From Hyphomicrobium_A sp963724945 (GTDB lineage Bacteria; Pseudomonadota; Alphaproteobacteria; Rhizobiales; Hyphomicrobiaceae), in the NCBI GenBank assembly GCA_963724945.1, contig CAVRWL010000004.1, forward strand, positions 13,135-77,134: a stretch of 64,000 nt of DNA. The letters run 5' to 3'. The notes under the pieces were generated by a model. It searched no databases and was not told the DNA's origin. It saw only the letters and a list, made by a program, of their open reading frames with translations. Positions within the stretch are counted from its first letter, which is position 1. Each line of letters begins with the position of its first letter. This document shows positions 49,471 to 58,400 of the stretch, in pieces. A program made the position numbers and the translations under genes.

Positions 49471-49668
49471 TCACCAGCGGCGCATGGCCTCGTCGACCTG
49501 CTTCTTAACTGCGTCCTTGGCGATGCCGTAGTGCTCTTGGATCTTGCCCTCGAGCTGCTCACGGTTGCCGGCGATCTGGTTGAGCTCGTCGTCCGTGAGC
49601 TTGCCCCACTGCTCCTTAACCTTTCCTCTGAACTGCTTCCAGTTGCCACTCACGCGATCCCAATTCAT
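49471..49668 (-). CDS. csbD: CsbD family stress protein
   Basis: A 65-residue CsbD protein with the full family pattern: MNWDRVSGNWKQFRGKVKEQ, WGKLTDDELNQIAGNREQLEGKIQEHYG and IAKDAVKKQVDEAMRRW. CsbD is a small, abundant general-stress protein of unknown biochemistry. A perfect EcfG promoter lies 40 bases upstream, and a strong terminator follows, so it is a single-gene GSR unit. Confidence 0.93.
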   Translation of the reverse strand: MNWDRVSGNWKQFRGKVKEQWGKLTDDELNQIAGNREQLEGKIQEHYGIAKDAVKKQVDEAMRRW

Positions 49669-49707
49669 CGTTCTTCTCCTTGAGTTGCGTTGTGCAATCG
49701 GCGTGAA

Positions 49708-49732
49708 AACGAGTGCCTCCGGGATTAGTTCC
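49708..49732 (-). promoter_or_regulatory. EcfG promoter of csbD
   Basis: On the minus strand, GGAAC (49732-49728), 16 bases, CGTT (49711-49708). Perfect consensus; 40 bases before the csbD ATG. Confidence 0.87.
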
Positions 49733-49792
49733 GGCGGCGGTTGCAGCTTCCTGCCGATGATTCACGAGGGCATTAACGTGCACGGCGAAATG

Positions 49793-49817
49793 GGAACTTC
49801 TTTTACGGAGCTGCGTT
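49793..49817 (+). promoter_or_regulatory. EcfG promoter of the second HWE kinase
   Basis: GGAAC, 16 bases, CGTT; perfect consensus, about 89 bases before the ATG at 49906. Confidence 0.83.
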
Positions 49818-49905
49818 TAGGCTAACCCGTTCGGGATAGCTCTCGCGCGGCGACGGGCGCTGCTCGCTGCCTCCGGGGAGGCTTAACCGAGAAGATCATC
49901 TTGCG

Positions 49906-51996
49906 ATGCTCAACCGCCCAAGACAGCGCACTTGGTCGATCCAGGCGCACTTCCTGCTCTACAGCCTCGCCCTCCTGGTGCCGGCGCTGATCTTCAGCGG
50001 CTTGATGATCCTGCGGTCCGCCTCCTTGGAGCGGGCGACGATGGAGCTCGAGACAACCGACGTGGTGAGGACCGTCGCCATCGCCATCGATCGCGAGCTC
50101 GCGGCCATGACGACGACGCTCAAGGCGCTCGCCTCCTCTCCGTCACTCGCCGAAGGCGACCTCGAGGCGTTCCATCGCCAGACCATGGCGGCACAGGAGG
50201 TCGGCGGCGATCACTTCTTCCTGACGAGCCGGACGGGCAAGCAGCTGGACAATACGCGCGTCTCCTGGGGCAGCCCCTTGCCGCCCGTCTCGGCCAACGA
50301 TTGGAAGGAGGTCGTGGACACCGGCAAGCCGCAGGTATCCAACATCTACCAGGGCATCCTCGCCAAAGGGCCGGTCTTCAGCGTCAGCGTGCCGGTCCAA
50401 AAGCGGGGAAGGACCGTATATGTCTTGAGCGCCTCGATCTCTCCCGAGCGCATCCTTGAAATCCTGAAAAGCGAGAAGCTCGACGAGGGCTGGGTCGCCA
50501 CCGTGACGGATCGCGCCGGCGTCGTCATCGCCCGATCCAAAGACTCAAACGCGTACGTCGGTCGCGCGGTCGACAATCAGCCCTTGCAAGGCGAGCCGAT
50601 GCGACCGGGGCTGTGGCGCACGACGGACGCGGACGGAGCGCAGGTGCTGCGCGCCACGACCTACTCGCAACAGTCGGGTTGGCTCATCTCGACGACGGTC
50701 CCTCTGGCGATCGCCAATCGGCCGATTATCCATTCCTGGGTGCTCGTGGTTACGCTCGCCCTGAGCTTCACGCTACTCTCCGCGCTGCTCGCCGTCGTCT
50801 TCGGCCGCAGGATCTCCCGTCCCGTGCGGCAGCTCGCACAAGGCGCGCGCGCGCTCGGTCGTGGCGAGGAAATTGCGCCGATCGAGTCCTCCATTCGCGA
50901 GGTGCAGGCCGTCGGCGCGGCCTTAGCACGCGCCTCGGAGACGCGGCGTTACATGGAGCACTCGCTGCGCGAAAGCGAGGATCGCCTGCGTCTTGCGCTT
51001 GCCTCCGCCGACACTGGCACGTGGGACTGGGATCTCACGACCGGCGCGTTCGCGTGGGATGCCCGTATGCGCGCGTTGTGGGGGCTCGGTGCGGACGACC
51101 CGGTCACGTACGATACCTTCATCTCGGCAATCCACCCTCGCGACCGTCAATCGACGCTTTCCGCCATCAAGAGGGCGCAAGAGCCCGGCGGTCCCATCGA
51201 GTACGACGTTGAGCACAGGGTGAGAGGAGCTCACGACGGTGTGGAGCGGTGGGTCGCGGTGAAAGGCAAGGCGCATTTCGCCGATGACGCGCCCGTGCGT
51301 ATGACCGGCACCGCGCGCGACATCACCGCGTATAAGAATTGGGAGGAGCACACCAACCTCCTGATGCGCGAGGTTACGCACCGCTCCAAGAATTTGCTCG
51401 CCGTGATCCAAGCGATGGCGCGCCAGAGCAAGGTCGGAAGCAAGACGGTCGCCGAGTTCGAGGTGCGCTTCTCCGGCAGGCTGCAGGCGCTTGCTGCATC
51501 CCATGATCTTCTGGTGCAGCGCGACTGGCACGGCGTCTCCATCGTCGATCTCGTCAAATCGCAGCTCGGGCATTATCTCGACGCGCACGCGAGCCAGATC
51601 GAGATCGCGGGCGAGGAGATGATCGTGACGCCGGAGGCGGCGCAGAACATCGGCCTCGCGGTGCATGAGCTTTCGACGAACGCGGCAAAGTACGGCGCGC
51701 TGTCCGTGCCGCAGGGCCGCGTGGAGGTCCACTGGACATGCGCCGGCAACGGGTCCGAAGGGCCTCGATTTCAGATGGTGTGGATCGAGCACGACGGCCC
51801 CAAGGTCGCGCCGCCCTCGCACAAAGGCTTCGGCCAGGTCGTCATGGAACAGCTCGTCGCACGCGCCCTGCGCGGCGAGGCGACGCTGGATTTCAGGGCC
51901 GAGGGTGTCCGTTGGGCGCTCGATATCCCGACAAGCCATATTCTCTGGAGCGGTTCGAGCGCGGGCGAGCCGACAGACGCACCGATCACGCCCTGA
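49906..51996 (+). CDS. Membrane-bound HWE sensor histidine kinase (second GSR kinase)
   Basis: A 696-residue kinase. Helix 1 (LLYSLALLVPALIFSGLMIL), a periplasmic Cache-like sensor of about 230 residues, helix 2 (WVLVVTLALSFTLLSALLAVVF), a HAMP region, a PAS domain, and an HWE module: MREVTHRSKNLLAVIQAMARQSK (phosphoacceptor His), ELSTNAAKYGALS (N box) and VWIEHDGP (WxE). Its EcfG promoter makes it part of the feedback loop. It would signal an external stimulus to PhyR, while the first kinase is soluble. Confidence 0.91.
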   Translation: MLNRPRQRTWSIQAHFLLYSLALLVPALIFSGLMILRSASLERATMELETTDVVRTVAIAIDRELAAMTTTLKALASSPSLAEGDLEAFHRQTMAAQEVGGDHFFLTSRTGKQLDNTRVSWGSPLPPVSANDWKEVVDTGKPQVSNIYQGILAKGPVFSVSVPVQKRGRTVYVLSASISPERILEILKSEKLDEGWVATVTDRAGVVIARSKDSNAYVGRAVDNQPLQGEPMRPGLWRTTDADGAQVLRATTYSQQSGWLISTTVPLAIANRPIIHSWVLVVTLALSFTLLSALLAVVFGRRISRPVRQLAQGARALGRGEEIAPIESSIREVQAVGAALARASETRRYMEHSLRESEDRLRLALASADTGTWDWDLTTGAFAWDARMRALWGLGADDPVTYDTFISAIHPRDRQSTLSAIKRAQEPGGPIEYDVEHRVRGAHDGVERWVAVKGKAHFADDAPVRMTGTARDITAYKNWEEHTNLLMREVTHRSKNLLAVIQAMARQSKVGSKTVAEFEVRFSGRLQALAASHDLLVQRDWHGVSIVDLVKSQLGHYLDAHASQIEIAGEEMIVTPEAAQNIGLAVHELSTNAAKYGALSVPQGRVEVHWTCAGNGSEGPRFQMVWIEHDGPKVAPPSHKGFGQVVMEQLVARALRGEATLDFRAEGVRWALDIPTSHILWSGSSAGEPTDAPITP

Positions 51997-52070
51997 CAAA
52001 GCGCCATGAAACTTTTCGGGCAAATTTGGGTTGAGCGTTCAAATGACGATCAGCACCGGGACTTTGCAAC

Positions 52071-52298
52071 GTGCCAACGAGGAAAACGAAAGAACTCATT
52101 AAGACCCTGGGGCGGCAACTGCGGGACCGTGCGCCCGTTGCAGGGACGGAGCTGCCCGAGATCATCGAAGTCCGCATGGCGCAGCTCAAGCGCATCGAAT
52201 GGGAGCGCGCTCACGCGGAACCGCGAGCCGCACACGAAAACGATGGACCCGGCGCAGACGCACAACCCGTCTCGACGGATACCTCCATACCCGAATGA
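52071..52298 (+). CDS. Small hypothetical protein
   Basis: A 75-residue charged protein (RKTKELIKTLGRQLRDRAP, LPEIIEVRMAQLKRIEWERAH) with a disordered C-terminus. It starts at ATG 52071 and has no recognised family. It lies after the second kinase on the same strand. Confidence 0.45.
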   Translation: MPTRKTKELIKTLGRQLRDRAPVAGTELPEIIEVRMAQLKRIEWERAHAEPRAAHENDGPGADAQPVSTDTSIPE

Positions 52299-52487
52299 GC
52301 TCGGCGCGCCACTGATTTCGGGCCTTTCACCATTCTCGCGTGTCGCGCGCACCACGGCCCCCACGCCCGATTTGGGGCCCATCACGAGCCGGCGAGCGCG
52401 CAAGAAGCCACTACCGCAAATTCCAATTGGCAATATATAGTTGGGGGGTTGAGATCGTCTTTTCCGAGCATCGACGTGGAGAACGCC

Positions 52488-52685
52488 ATGGGTGCGATCA
52501 TGATCCGCTGCCCGACGACGCAGCAGCTGGTTCCGGTCGGCATCGACACGGACAAGGACAGCTTCAACAGTCTGCCGAACGTTGCAGCAACGCCGGTGCG
52601 CTGCCCCCATTGCGGGCAAGAGCATGCCTGGTCGAAGGCCGACGCCGTGCTCGATACGACGGGCCGGCCGGCGCGGCGAAGCTGA
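52488..52685 (+). CDS. Small zinc-ribbon-like protein
   Basis: A 65-residue protein with two CxxC-type pairs (MIRCPTTQQLVPVGI and VRCPHCGQEHAW) in the pattern of a short zinc ribbon. The start at ATG 52488 removes a non-conserved extension. Small proteins of this type are common in Hyphomicrobiales; function unknown. Confidence 0.65.
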   Translation: MGAIMIRCPTTQQLVPVGIDTDKDSFNSLPNVAATPVRCPHCGQEHAWSKADAVLDTTGRPARRS

Positions 52686-52785
52686 CAGGGCACGCCAAGA
52701 ACACGGCATGATTGTCAACGCGACGCGGGCCATGCACGGCCCGCGCTCGACGCTTTGCGCCGCCACGACTAACGGCGGCGACACG

Positions 52786-52810
52786 GGAACCGCGTCCTCG
52801 CGAGATCGTT
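52786..52810 (+). promoter_or_regulatory. EcfG promoter of the PRC-barrel gene
   Basis: GGAAC, 16 bases, CGTT: perfect consensus, 66 bases before the ATG at 52877. It places a gene outside the core locus in the predicted GSR regulon. Confidence 0.82.
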
Positions 52811-52876
52811 CTTGAGGGCAGTTGCCCGAAGCGGGCAGCGAGACTTGAAGTCAGCAACAAAAGGAAAGTGCTCATC

Positions 52877-53299
52877 ATGAAGACGTTCCTCACAACGGCA
52901 TCGGTCGTTGCTCTGATGGCCGGTCCGGCCATCGCGCAGAACACCACCATGCCGAAGACGACGACCGTCCCTGCCGAGCAGCAGCAGGTGGCCCCTGCCA
53001 AGGCCGCCGATGCCGGTGATATTTCCGCCACCGATCTCCTCAACAAGAGCGTGAAGAACGCGTCCAACGAGATCGTCGGTGACATCAACGACCTCAGCAT
53101 CGATGCCAGCGGTAAGATCGCCTCGGTGATCGTCGGTGTCGGCGGCTTTCTCGGCATGGGCGAGAAGGACGTCGCGTTGCCCTACGATCAGCTTTCGTTC
53201 ACACGCGACGCTAACGGGAAGCTTCTGGTCACAGCGAAGGTCTCCAAGGCGAGCCTGCAATCGGCTCCCGAGTGGAAGAAGCCTGAAGACCGCTCGTAA
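52877..53299 (+). CDS. Exported PRC-barrel domain protein
   Basis: A 140-residue protein with a signal peptide (MKTFLTTASVVALMAGPAIAQ) and a PRC-barrel domain (ATDLLNKSVKNASNEIVGDINDLSIDASGKIASVIVGVGGFLGMG). Periplasmic PRC-barrel proteins of this type are often general-stress proteins. The preceding EcfG promoter supports this. The gene ends with a strong hairpin terminator. Confidence 0.88.
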   Translation: MKTFLTTASVVALMAGPAIAQNTTMPKTTTVPAEQQQVAPAKAADAGDISATDLLNKSVKNASNEIVGDINDLSIDASGKIASVIVGVGGFLGMGEKDVALPYDQLSFTRDANGKLLVTAKVSKASLQSAPEWKKPEDRS

Positions 53300-53321
53300 C
53301 GCGGCATGGCTGCCTCCCCTC

Positions 53322-53351
53322 GTGCGGCCCGGCCTCTCCGGGCCGCACTTT
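53322..53351 (+). terminator. Rho-independent terminator after the PRC-barrel gene
   Basis: An 11-bp perfect GC stem (GTGCGGCCCGG with CCGGGCCGCAC), 5-base loop, then TTT. It starts 22 bases after the stop. Confidence 0.8.
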
Positions 53352-53541
53352 CTATTGGAGAACCGCCAGCCCGAGCTCCGGGCGCAGAGCGCCCGGCAGA
53401 CAAAAGTCGCCTTTTCGGGCGCAATTGCGCCGGGGATGGCGCGCTTGCCGGAGCGCTCCCCTGCCGCTATAAAGCCGCCCTCGCCGGACGCACCTCCTTC
53501 GAGGACGTCGAGGCGCTGTCCATTTCGGGCTGACGGTCGGG

Positions 53542-53618
53542 CGGAGCGTAGCGCAGCCTGGTAGCGCACTTGCTTCGGGAGCAAGGGGTCGGGAGTTCGA
53601 ATCTCCCCGCTCCGACCA
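53542..53618 (+). tRNA. tRNA-Pro (anticodon CGG)
   Basis: A 77-base cloverleaf: acceptor CGGAGCG/CGCTCCG, anticodon stem CTTGC/GCAAG with loop TTCGGGA (anticodon CGG), T arm with GGGAGTTCGAATCTCCC, and an encoded CCA. Confidence 0.95.
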
Positions 53619-53650
53619 TCTTTCGCGTAAGCGTGGGCCGCGGACAGGGC

Positions 53651-54556
53651 ATGAGTGAAAGCCTCAAGTTCAAGACCGAGATGCAGTTCGCCTACGGCGA
53701 GCCGGCAGCGATCGCGCCAGGCGTCGTGCGCCTCGTCGCCAACAACGCCAGCGCGCTCACCTTCAAGGGCACCAACACCTACCTCATCGGCACCAAGACG
53801 CTCGCCGTGATCGACCCGGGGCCTGCCGACACCCGGCACCTTGGCGCCGTCCTGAAAGCTGCCGGCGGGCGCCCGATAACCCACATCCTCGCAACGCACG
53901 CGCACCGCGATCACGTTGACGGCGTGCGCGCGCTACAGGCCGAGACGGGTGCCAAGACGTGCGGGTTCCGCCGCGCAGCCGCGACGGAGCCCGGAGCGGA
54001 GGAGGAGAGCACGTCCGAATACATCAATGAGCGTTTCTCGCCCGACCTCCACCTTGCAAGCGGCGACCGCCTCGCCGAGGAGGACTGGGAGCTCTCGGCG
54101 CTGCACACGCCGGGTCATGCGCCGGATCATTTGTGCTTCGTGCTGGAGGGGCGCGGGCTCGTTTTCTCCGGCGATCACGTGATGGCGTGGAATACGTCGG
54201 TGGTCGCGCCGCCCGAGGGCCGCATGGCGGACTATTTGCGGTCGCTGCAGCTTCTCCTCGATCGCAACGACGAGATGCTGCTGCCGGGGCACGGCGGGCG
54301 CATCCTCGAGCCGCGGCGCACGGTCAAAGCCTATCTCCTGCACCGGCGATGGCGCGAGCAAGCGATCCTCGAGGCCGTGCGCAAGGGCACGAACACGGTC
54401 CGCAAGCTGCTCCCCGTGATCTACCGCGATCTCGACAAGGAGGTCATTGGAGCCGCGACGCTGTCGCTGCGAGCCCACATGGAGCATCTCGCCGAGCGCG
54501 GCCTCATTCGCTGCGACGACGCCGCGAACGTCGACGCCGTCGCTGTTCCTCTTTGA
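53651..54556 (+). CDS. MBL-fold metallohydrolase
   Basis: A 301-residue metallo-beta-lactamase-fold protein of the LACTB2/GloB-like group. Metal ligands are in THAHRDHVDG (HxHxDH), HTPGHAPDH, FSGDHVM and LPGHGGRI. The start ATG 53651 excludes the tRNA region. The C-terminal winged-helix region (IGAATLSLRAHMEHLAERGLIRCDD) is typical. Its 3' end overlaps the convergent DUF1499 gene by 53 bases. The substrate is unknown. Confidence 0.87.
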   Translation: MSESLKFKTEMQFAYGEPAAIAPGVVRLVANNASALTFKGTNTYLIGTKTLAVIDPGPADTRHLGAVLKAAGGRPITHILATHAHRDHVDGVRALQAETGAKTCGFRRAAATEPGAEEESTSEYINERFSPDLHLASGDRLAEEDWELSALHTPGHAPDHLCFVLEGRGLVFSGDHVMAWNTSVVAPPEGRMADYLRSLQLLLDRNDEMLLPGHGGRILEPRRTVKAYLLHRRWREQAILEAVRKGTNTVRKLLPVIYRDLDKEVIGAATLSLRAHMEHLAERGLIRCDDAANVDAVAVPL

Positions 54557-55373
54557 CCGCGGCTTCCGCCTTCGGTTTTTCCTTCGTCCGCACGGCCGGC
54601 ACCACCAATTCCATGCGCACGACGATCTCCTTGAGGATTTGCCGGACGCGGTCCGCGTTGCGGCCGAGATCGTGGCGCCCATAGCGTGAGGCGGAGCGCA
54701 CGTCGATGCGTGCGTGCTCGTCGTTGCCCGTGACGCGGACCACGACGTCGTCGTAAAAGCCCATGATCAATGTGCGGTCGACGGCATCGATGATGCCGGG
54801 CTTTCCCGTCTCGATGTCGGGCGGGTCCTGCTGCACGATCTTCATCTTGAGACGACGGATGGCATCAGCGGCGAGCTCGAAGGCTTCGTCGCTCGATCGG
54901 TTGATCTCGATCGGCTTGATGTCGGGATAGGCGGCGGCCTGCGCGGCTGCGAACGCAGCGCCGGGATACGCGACCGGGTTGGCACCCATTCCCCGCTGCT
55001 GGGCGAGCACCGAGAGCGCCGGCGGGTTGACGGCGTCGGTAGTGATGTCGTTGATCTCGGGCAGCCCCTCGTAGCGCGGCAGATAGACGAGCGGCCACAG
55101 CACCAGCCCCAAGCCGACAAGCGTTGCGAACACGATGCGCGAGGTTCCGGGGCGCCCGGTGCGCCAGACGCCGATCGCTGCAAACAGCGCGAAGAGGAGC
55201 GACATCGCCGCGCCCGCGAAGGCGACGGCGCCCAGATTGAGCGCGACCGGCGTCGGCAGCGAGAACACACGATGCAGCGCGATGGCGGTCGCAAGCACGC
55301 CGACCGAGAACAGCGCGATGCGGCTCGTCCAGCGCGCGAAGAACGACGGACCAAGGGACGGAGGTGGTCTCAT
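54504..55373 (-). CDS. DUF1499 domain membrane protein
   Basis: A 289-residue protein with three N-terminal helices (ALFSVGVLATAIALHRVFS, LNLGAVAFAGAAMSLLFALFAAIGVW, FATLVGLGLVLWPLVYLP) and a DUF1499 domain (YPDIKPIEINRSSDEAFELA, GFYDDVVVRVTGNDEHARIDVRSASRYGRHDLGRNADR). The tail is Lys/Arg-rich. DUF1499 is widespread in alphaproteobacteria; its role is not established. It overlaps the MBL gene at the 3' ends. Confidence 0.84.
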   Translation of the reverse strand: MRPPPSLGPSFFARWTSRIALFSVGVLATAIALHRVFSLPTPVALNLGAVAFAGAAMSLLFALFAAIGVWRTGRPGTSRIVFATLVGLGLVLWPLVYLPRYEGLPEINDITTDAVNPPALSVLAQQRGMGANPVAYPGAAFAAAQAAAYPDIKPIEINRSSDEAFELAADAIRRLKMKIVQQDPPDIETGKPGIIDAVDRTLIMGFYDDVVVRVTGNDEHARIDVRSASRYGRHDLGRNADRVRQILKEIVVRMELVVPAVRTKEKPKAEAAVKEEQRRRRRSRRRRSE

Positions 55374-55574
55374 GCGGTGCGCGGCCCTGCGTGTGCCCGC
55401 AAGGGCGCCACCTGCGCAGCTCTATGCCGCCTCGTGCACGTGCTCATGCTGGCCCAGCGCCCCTTTTTTCTGCATAGCCTTGTCCCTCCGCGCCGGCACG
55501 GAGGATAGCCCAAAATCGGACGAAAACGAGGTCTGCCCACAAGAACTCGAAGGACGGCTCGCGCCCCTCATCTC

Positions 55575-56234
55575 TTAAGGGTAGAGCCGCGTCTTGAACC
55601 AGGATTCGTCCGACTTGGCGCGGCGAAAGACGACGCGCTCGTGCAGCCGTGAGAGGCGTCCGTGCCAGAACTCGATCTCGAGCGGCGTCACGCGGAATCC
55701 CGACCAGTGCGGAGGGCGCGGCACCTTGCCGATGTGGAATCTGGCAGCCGCCAGCGCCACGGCCTTCTCGAGCGCGAAGCGGCTTTCCAGCGGCCTCGAC
55801 TGCTGCGAGGCCCAGGCGCCGATCTGCGCGCTGCGCGGGCGCGTCGCGAAATAGGCGTCGGCCTCCTCGGGAGAGACTTGCGAGACGCTGCCGCGCACGC
55901 GCACCTGCCGTCGCAGGCTCTTCCAATGGAAATCGAGCGCCGCGCTCGGGTTGGCGCGCAGCTCCTCGCCTTTGGCGCTCTCGTAGTTCGTATAGAAGAC
56001 GAAGCCGCGATCGCGGCGCCCGGCCGGGTCGATCGCCTTCAAAAGCACCATGCGCAGGTTGGGACGCCCGGCCGCATCAACGGTCGCGAGCGCCATCGCG
56101 TTGGGATCGTTGGGCTCGTGGCGTTCGGCATCCTTGAGCCACGTCTCGAACAATTCGAAGGGCTCACCTGCCGCGGCGAAATCCCCCGGTTCAGGCGCCT
56201 CTGGCAGGCTCGGCTCGGGCGTGCTGTCGTTCAA
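55575..56234 (-). CDS. pdxH: Pyridoxamine/pyridoxine 5'-phosphate oxidase
   Basis: A 219-residue FMN enzyme making pyridoxal 5'-phosphate. Conserved segments are AMALATVDAAGRPNLRMVLLKAID, RGFVFYTNYESAKGEELRANPSAALDFHWKSLRRQVRVRG, and the C-terminal FWHGRLSRLHERVVFRR followed by WFKTRLYP. Length and ends are normal for the family. Confidence 0.95.
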   Translation of the reverse strand: MNDSTPEPSLPEAPEPGDFAAAGEPFELFETWLKDAERHEPNDPNAMALATVDAAGRPNLRMVLLKAIDPAGRRDRGFVFYTNYESAKGEELRANPSAALDFHWKSLRRQVRVRGSVSQVSPEEADAYFATRPRSAQIGAWASQQSRPLESRFALEKAVALAAARFHIGKVPRPPHWSGFRVTPLEIEFWHGRLSRLHERVVFRRAKSDESWFKTRLYP

Positions 56235-56375
56235 TCGTCAATTCCTCGTAAAGCGGCGTCTCGCTGCAAGACGCTCGGCACGCGTCTTCAGTCCCCCTTA
56301 ACCAAGAGCAGGCATACTCCAATCCGAAATCGATCGTAGCGGATCGTAGCGTCAGCAATCATCGAGTGAAGCGTC

Positions 56376-56813
56376 ATGAGTGGGCATTCCTCCTTAGTGA
56401 CCTTAGCCGCGGTTGTCATCACCGCGTTCGTTCTGGCAAGCGAGATCCTCATCGGCTCGCGCTTGGCGGTCGCCGACGAGAAATGGCAAACGCAGGTCCA
56501 CCCCGCGCGCGCGTCAACCGAGTCGGCCATGACGCCCACCATGGTGCCGACCAAGCTCGACATGCGCGATGAGATCGCCGCGCTTGAACGCATCGAATAC
56601 GCCCTTTCCGAGGTCGGCGACGGATCCACCTACGTTTGGCGCCGCTGGCACGGGCGCCTGTCCGGGGTCGTGCATCCCACCGTCTCCTTCAAGGACGATT
56701 CCGGCAAGGTCTGCCGCCATCTCGTGGTGCTCCTCACCACGGGCGATCGCACCCGCAAGATCGAGGGCATCGCCTGCCGCATGGCGAGCGGGCGCTGGCG
56801 GCTCGAAGGCTGA
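56376..56813 (+). CDS. RT0821/Lpp0805-family surface protein
   Basis: A 145-residue exported protein: hydrophobic N-terminus (LVTLAAVVITAFVLASEILIG), then a domain with IEYALSEVGDGSTYVWRRWHGRLSGVVHPTVSFKD, SGKVCRHL and ACRMASGRWRLEG. This is the RT0821/Lpp0805 surface-protein pattern. The function is unknown. Confidence 0.8.
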   Translation: MSGHSSLVTLAAVVITAFVLASEILIGSRLAVADEKWQTQVHPARASTESAMTPTMVPTKLDMRDEIAALERIEYALSEVGDGSTYVWRRWHGRLSGVVHPTVSFKDDSGKVCRHLVVLLTTGDRTRKIEGIACRMASGRWRLEG

Positions 56814-56935
56814 GCGCCCTTCCCGACCACTCCATCCCGTCTTCTAGCATGCCTACCTATGCGGGCCATCTGGACCCACCGGCCCTTTTGTGTAGGATGC
56901 GCGCCGACAACAGGCGGCGAAGGGATAGGGCGACC

Positions 56936-57787
56936 ATGTTGGAGCCGGTGCCGGGCGCAGGGGTTGCCAGGGGCAACCTAATGGCTGGCAAGAAGGGCCT
57001 CGTCATGGGCGTGGCGAACAACCGCTCGATCGCCTGGGGCATTGCCAAGGCCGCGGCGGCACAGGGCGCCGAGATCGCGCTCACCTACCAGGGCGACGCG
57101 CTGAAGAAGCGCGTGGGGCCGCTCTCTGCCGAGCTCGGCACCCAGTTCATCATGCCCTGCGACGTCACGGACGCGACCTCGATGGACGCAGTCTTCGCCG
57201 AGCTGCGCCGCACCTGGGGCACGCTCGACTTCCTCGTGCACGCCATCGCCTTCTCCGACAAGAACGAGCTCGACGGCCGCTACGTCGACACCAGCGAGAA
57301 GAACTTCGCACAGACGATGCTCGTGTCCTGCTACTCGTTCACCGCGCTCGCCGCGCGCGCCGAGAAGCTGATGCCTGCCGGCGGCTCCATGCTGACGCTC
57401 ACCTACTACGGGGCGGAGAAGGTAATGCCCCACTACAACGTCATGGGCGTCGCCAAGGCCGCGCTGGAAGCGAGCGTGCGCTATCTCGCAGCCGACCTCG
57501 GGCAGAAGGGAATTCGCGTCAACGCGATCTCGGCCGGCCCCATCAAGACGCTCGCCGCCTCCGGCATCGCCGACTTCCGCTACATCCTCAGATGGAACGA
57601 GTACAATTCGCCCTTGCGGCGCACCGTGACCATCGAGGAGGTCGGCGCCGCCGGCCTTTATTTGTTGTCGGATCTTTCGCGCGCCGTGACCGGCGAGGTC
57701 CACCATGTCGACGCCGGCTACCACGTGCAGGGCATGAAGAACGAGGACGCGCCCGACATCACTGTGGCGAAGGGCGAGGATGGGTGA
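56936..57787 (+). CDS. fabI: Enoyl-[acyl-carrier-protein] reductase (NADH) FabI
   Basis: A 283-residue enoyl-ACP reductase for the last step of fatty acid elongation. The NADH site GVANNRSIAWGIAKA and the catalytic HYNVMGVAK (Tyr-x6-Lys) are present, as is ISAGPIKTLAASGI. An internal ATG at 56981 (MAGKKGLVMGV) matches the family's usual start; the longer frame from 56936 is possible. It overlaps the next gene by 8 bases. Elsewhere many alphaproteobacteria carry more than one fabI. Confidence 0.94.
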   Translation: MLEPVPGAGVARGNLMAGKKGLVMGVANNRSIAWGIAKAAAAQGAEIALTYQGDALKKRVGPLSAELGTQFIMPCDVTDATSMDAVFAELRRTWGTLDFLVHAIAFSDKNELDGRYVDTSEKNFAQTMLVSCYSFTALAARAEKLMPAGGSMLTLTYYGAEKVMPHYNVMGVAKAALEASVRYLAADLGQKGIRVNAISAGPIKTLAASGIADFRYILRWNEYNSPLRRTVTIEEVGAAGLYLLSDLSRAVTGEVHHVDAGYHVQGMKNEDAPDITVAKGEDG

Positions 57788-58400
57788 GGGCCGACCGACA
57801 CGCACCTGTGCCTTGCGCGCGGGCGTGACGATCTATTTCATCCGCCACGGCGAGACCGACTGGAATGCTCAAGCCCGCTATCAGGGCCAGGCCGACATTC
57901 CCATGAACGAAAGAGGTCGCGCGCAGGCAAAGCGCAACGGTGAGACGCTGCGCTCCCTTCTGCCGCAGATCGCCGAGACCGATTTCGTTGCAAGCCCGCT
58001 TAAGCGTGCGCGCGAGACCATGAGAATCGTGCGCGACACGTTGGGGCTCGAGCGCGACGACTTTGAAGTCGACGACCGCCTCAAGGAAGCTCATTACGGC
58101 CACTGGCAGGGCACGCTCGCCGCCGACTTGCCGCACCTCGATGCTGAGGGAATGGCCGCACGCACGCGCGATCCCTACGCCTGGCGCCCGCCGGGCGGAG
58201 AAAGCTACGAGGACCTGATGGCCCGCATCGTCCCGTGGCTCGCAGGCATCGCGCGCGATGCCGTCGTCGTCTCGCACGGCGGGGTAAGCCGCGTCCTGCG
58301 CGGGCATATTCTCGGTCTTAAGCTTGCGACCGTGCCGCTCTTGGAGGTGCCGCAGGACCGCGTGCTCGTCCTCAACCGCAACTCCGTCGACTGGCTTTGA
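57780..58400 (+). CDS. Histidine phosphatase family protein (phosphoglycerate mutase-like)
   Basis: A 206-residue member of the histidine phosphatase superfamily. The catalytic RHGETDWN motif is near residue 22, the second histidine in VSHGGVSRV, and the acidic residue in the DDRLKEAHYG segment. The frame begins by overlapping fabI; a GTG at 57825 (VTIYFIRHGE) is a likely alternative start. It is a broad family, so the substrate is not inferable. Confidence 0.88.
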   Translation: MGEGRPTRTCALRAGVTIYFIRHGETDWNAQARYQGQADIPMNERGRAQAKRNGETLRSLLPQIAETDFVASPLKRARETMRIVRDTLGLERDDFEVDDRLKEAHYGHWQGTLAADLPHLDAEGMAARTRDPYAWRPPGGESYEDLMARIVPWLAGIARDAVVVSHGGVSRVLRGHILGLKLATVPLLEVPQDRVLVLNRNSVDWL

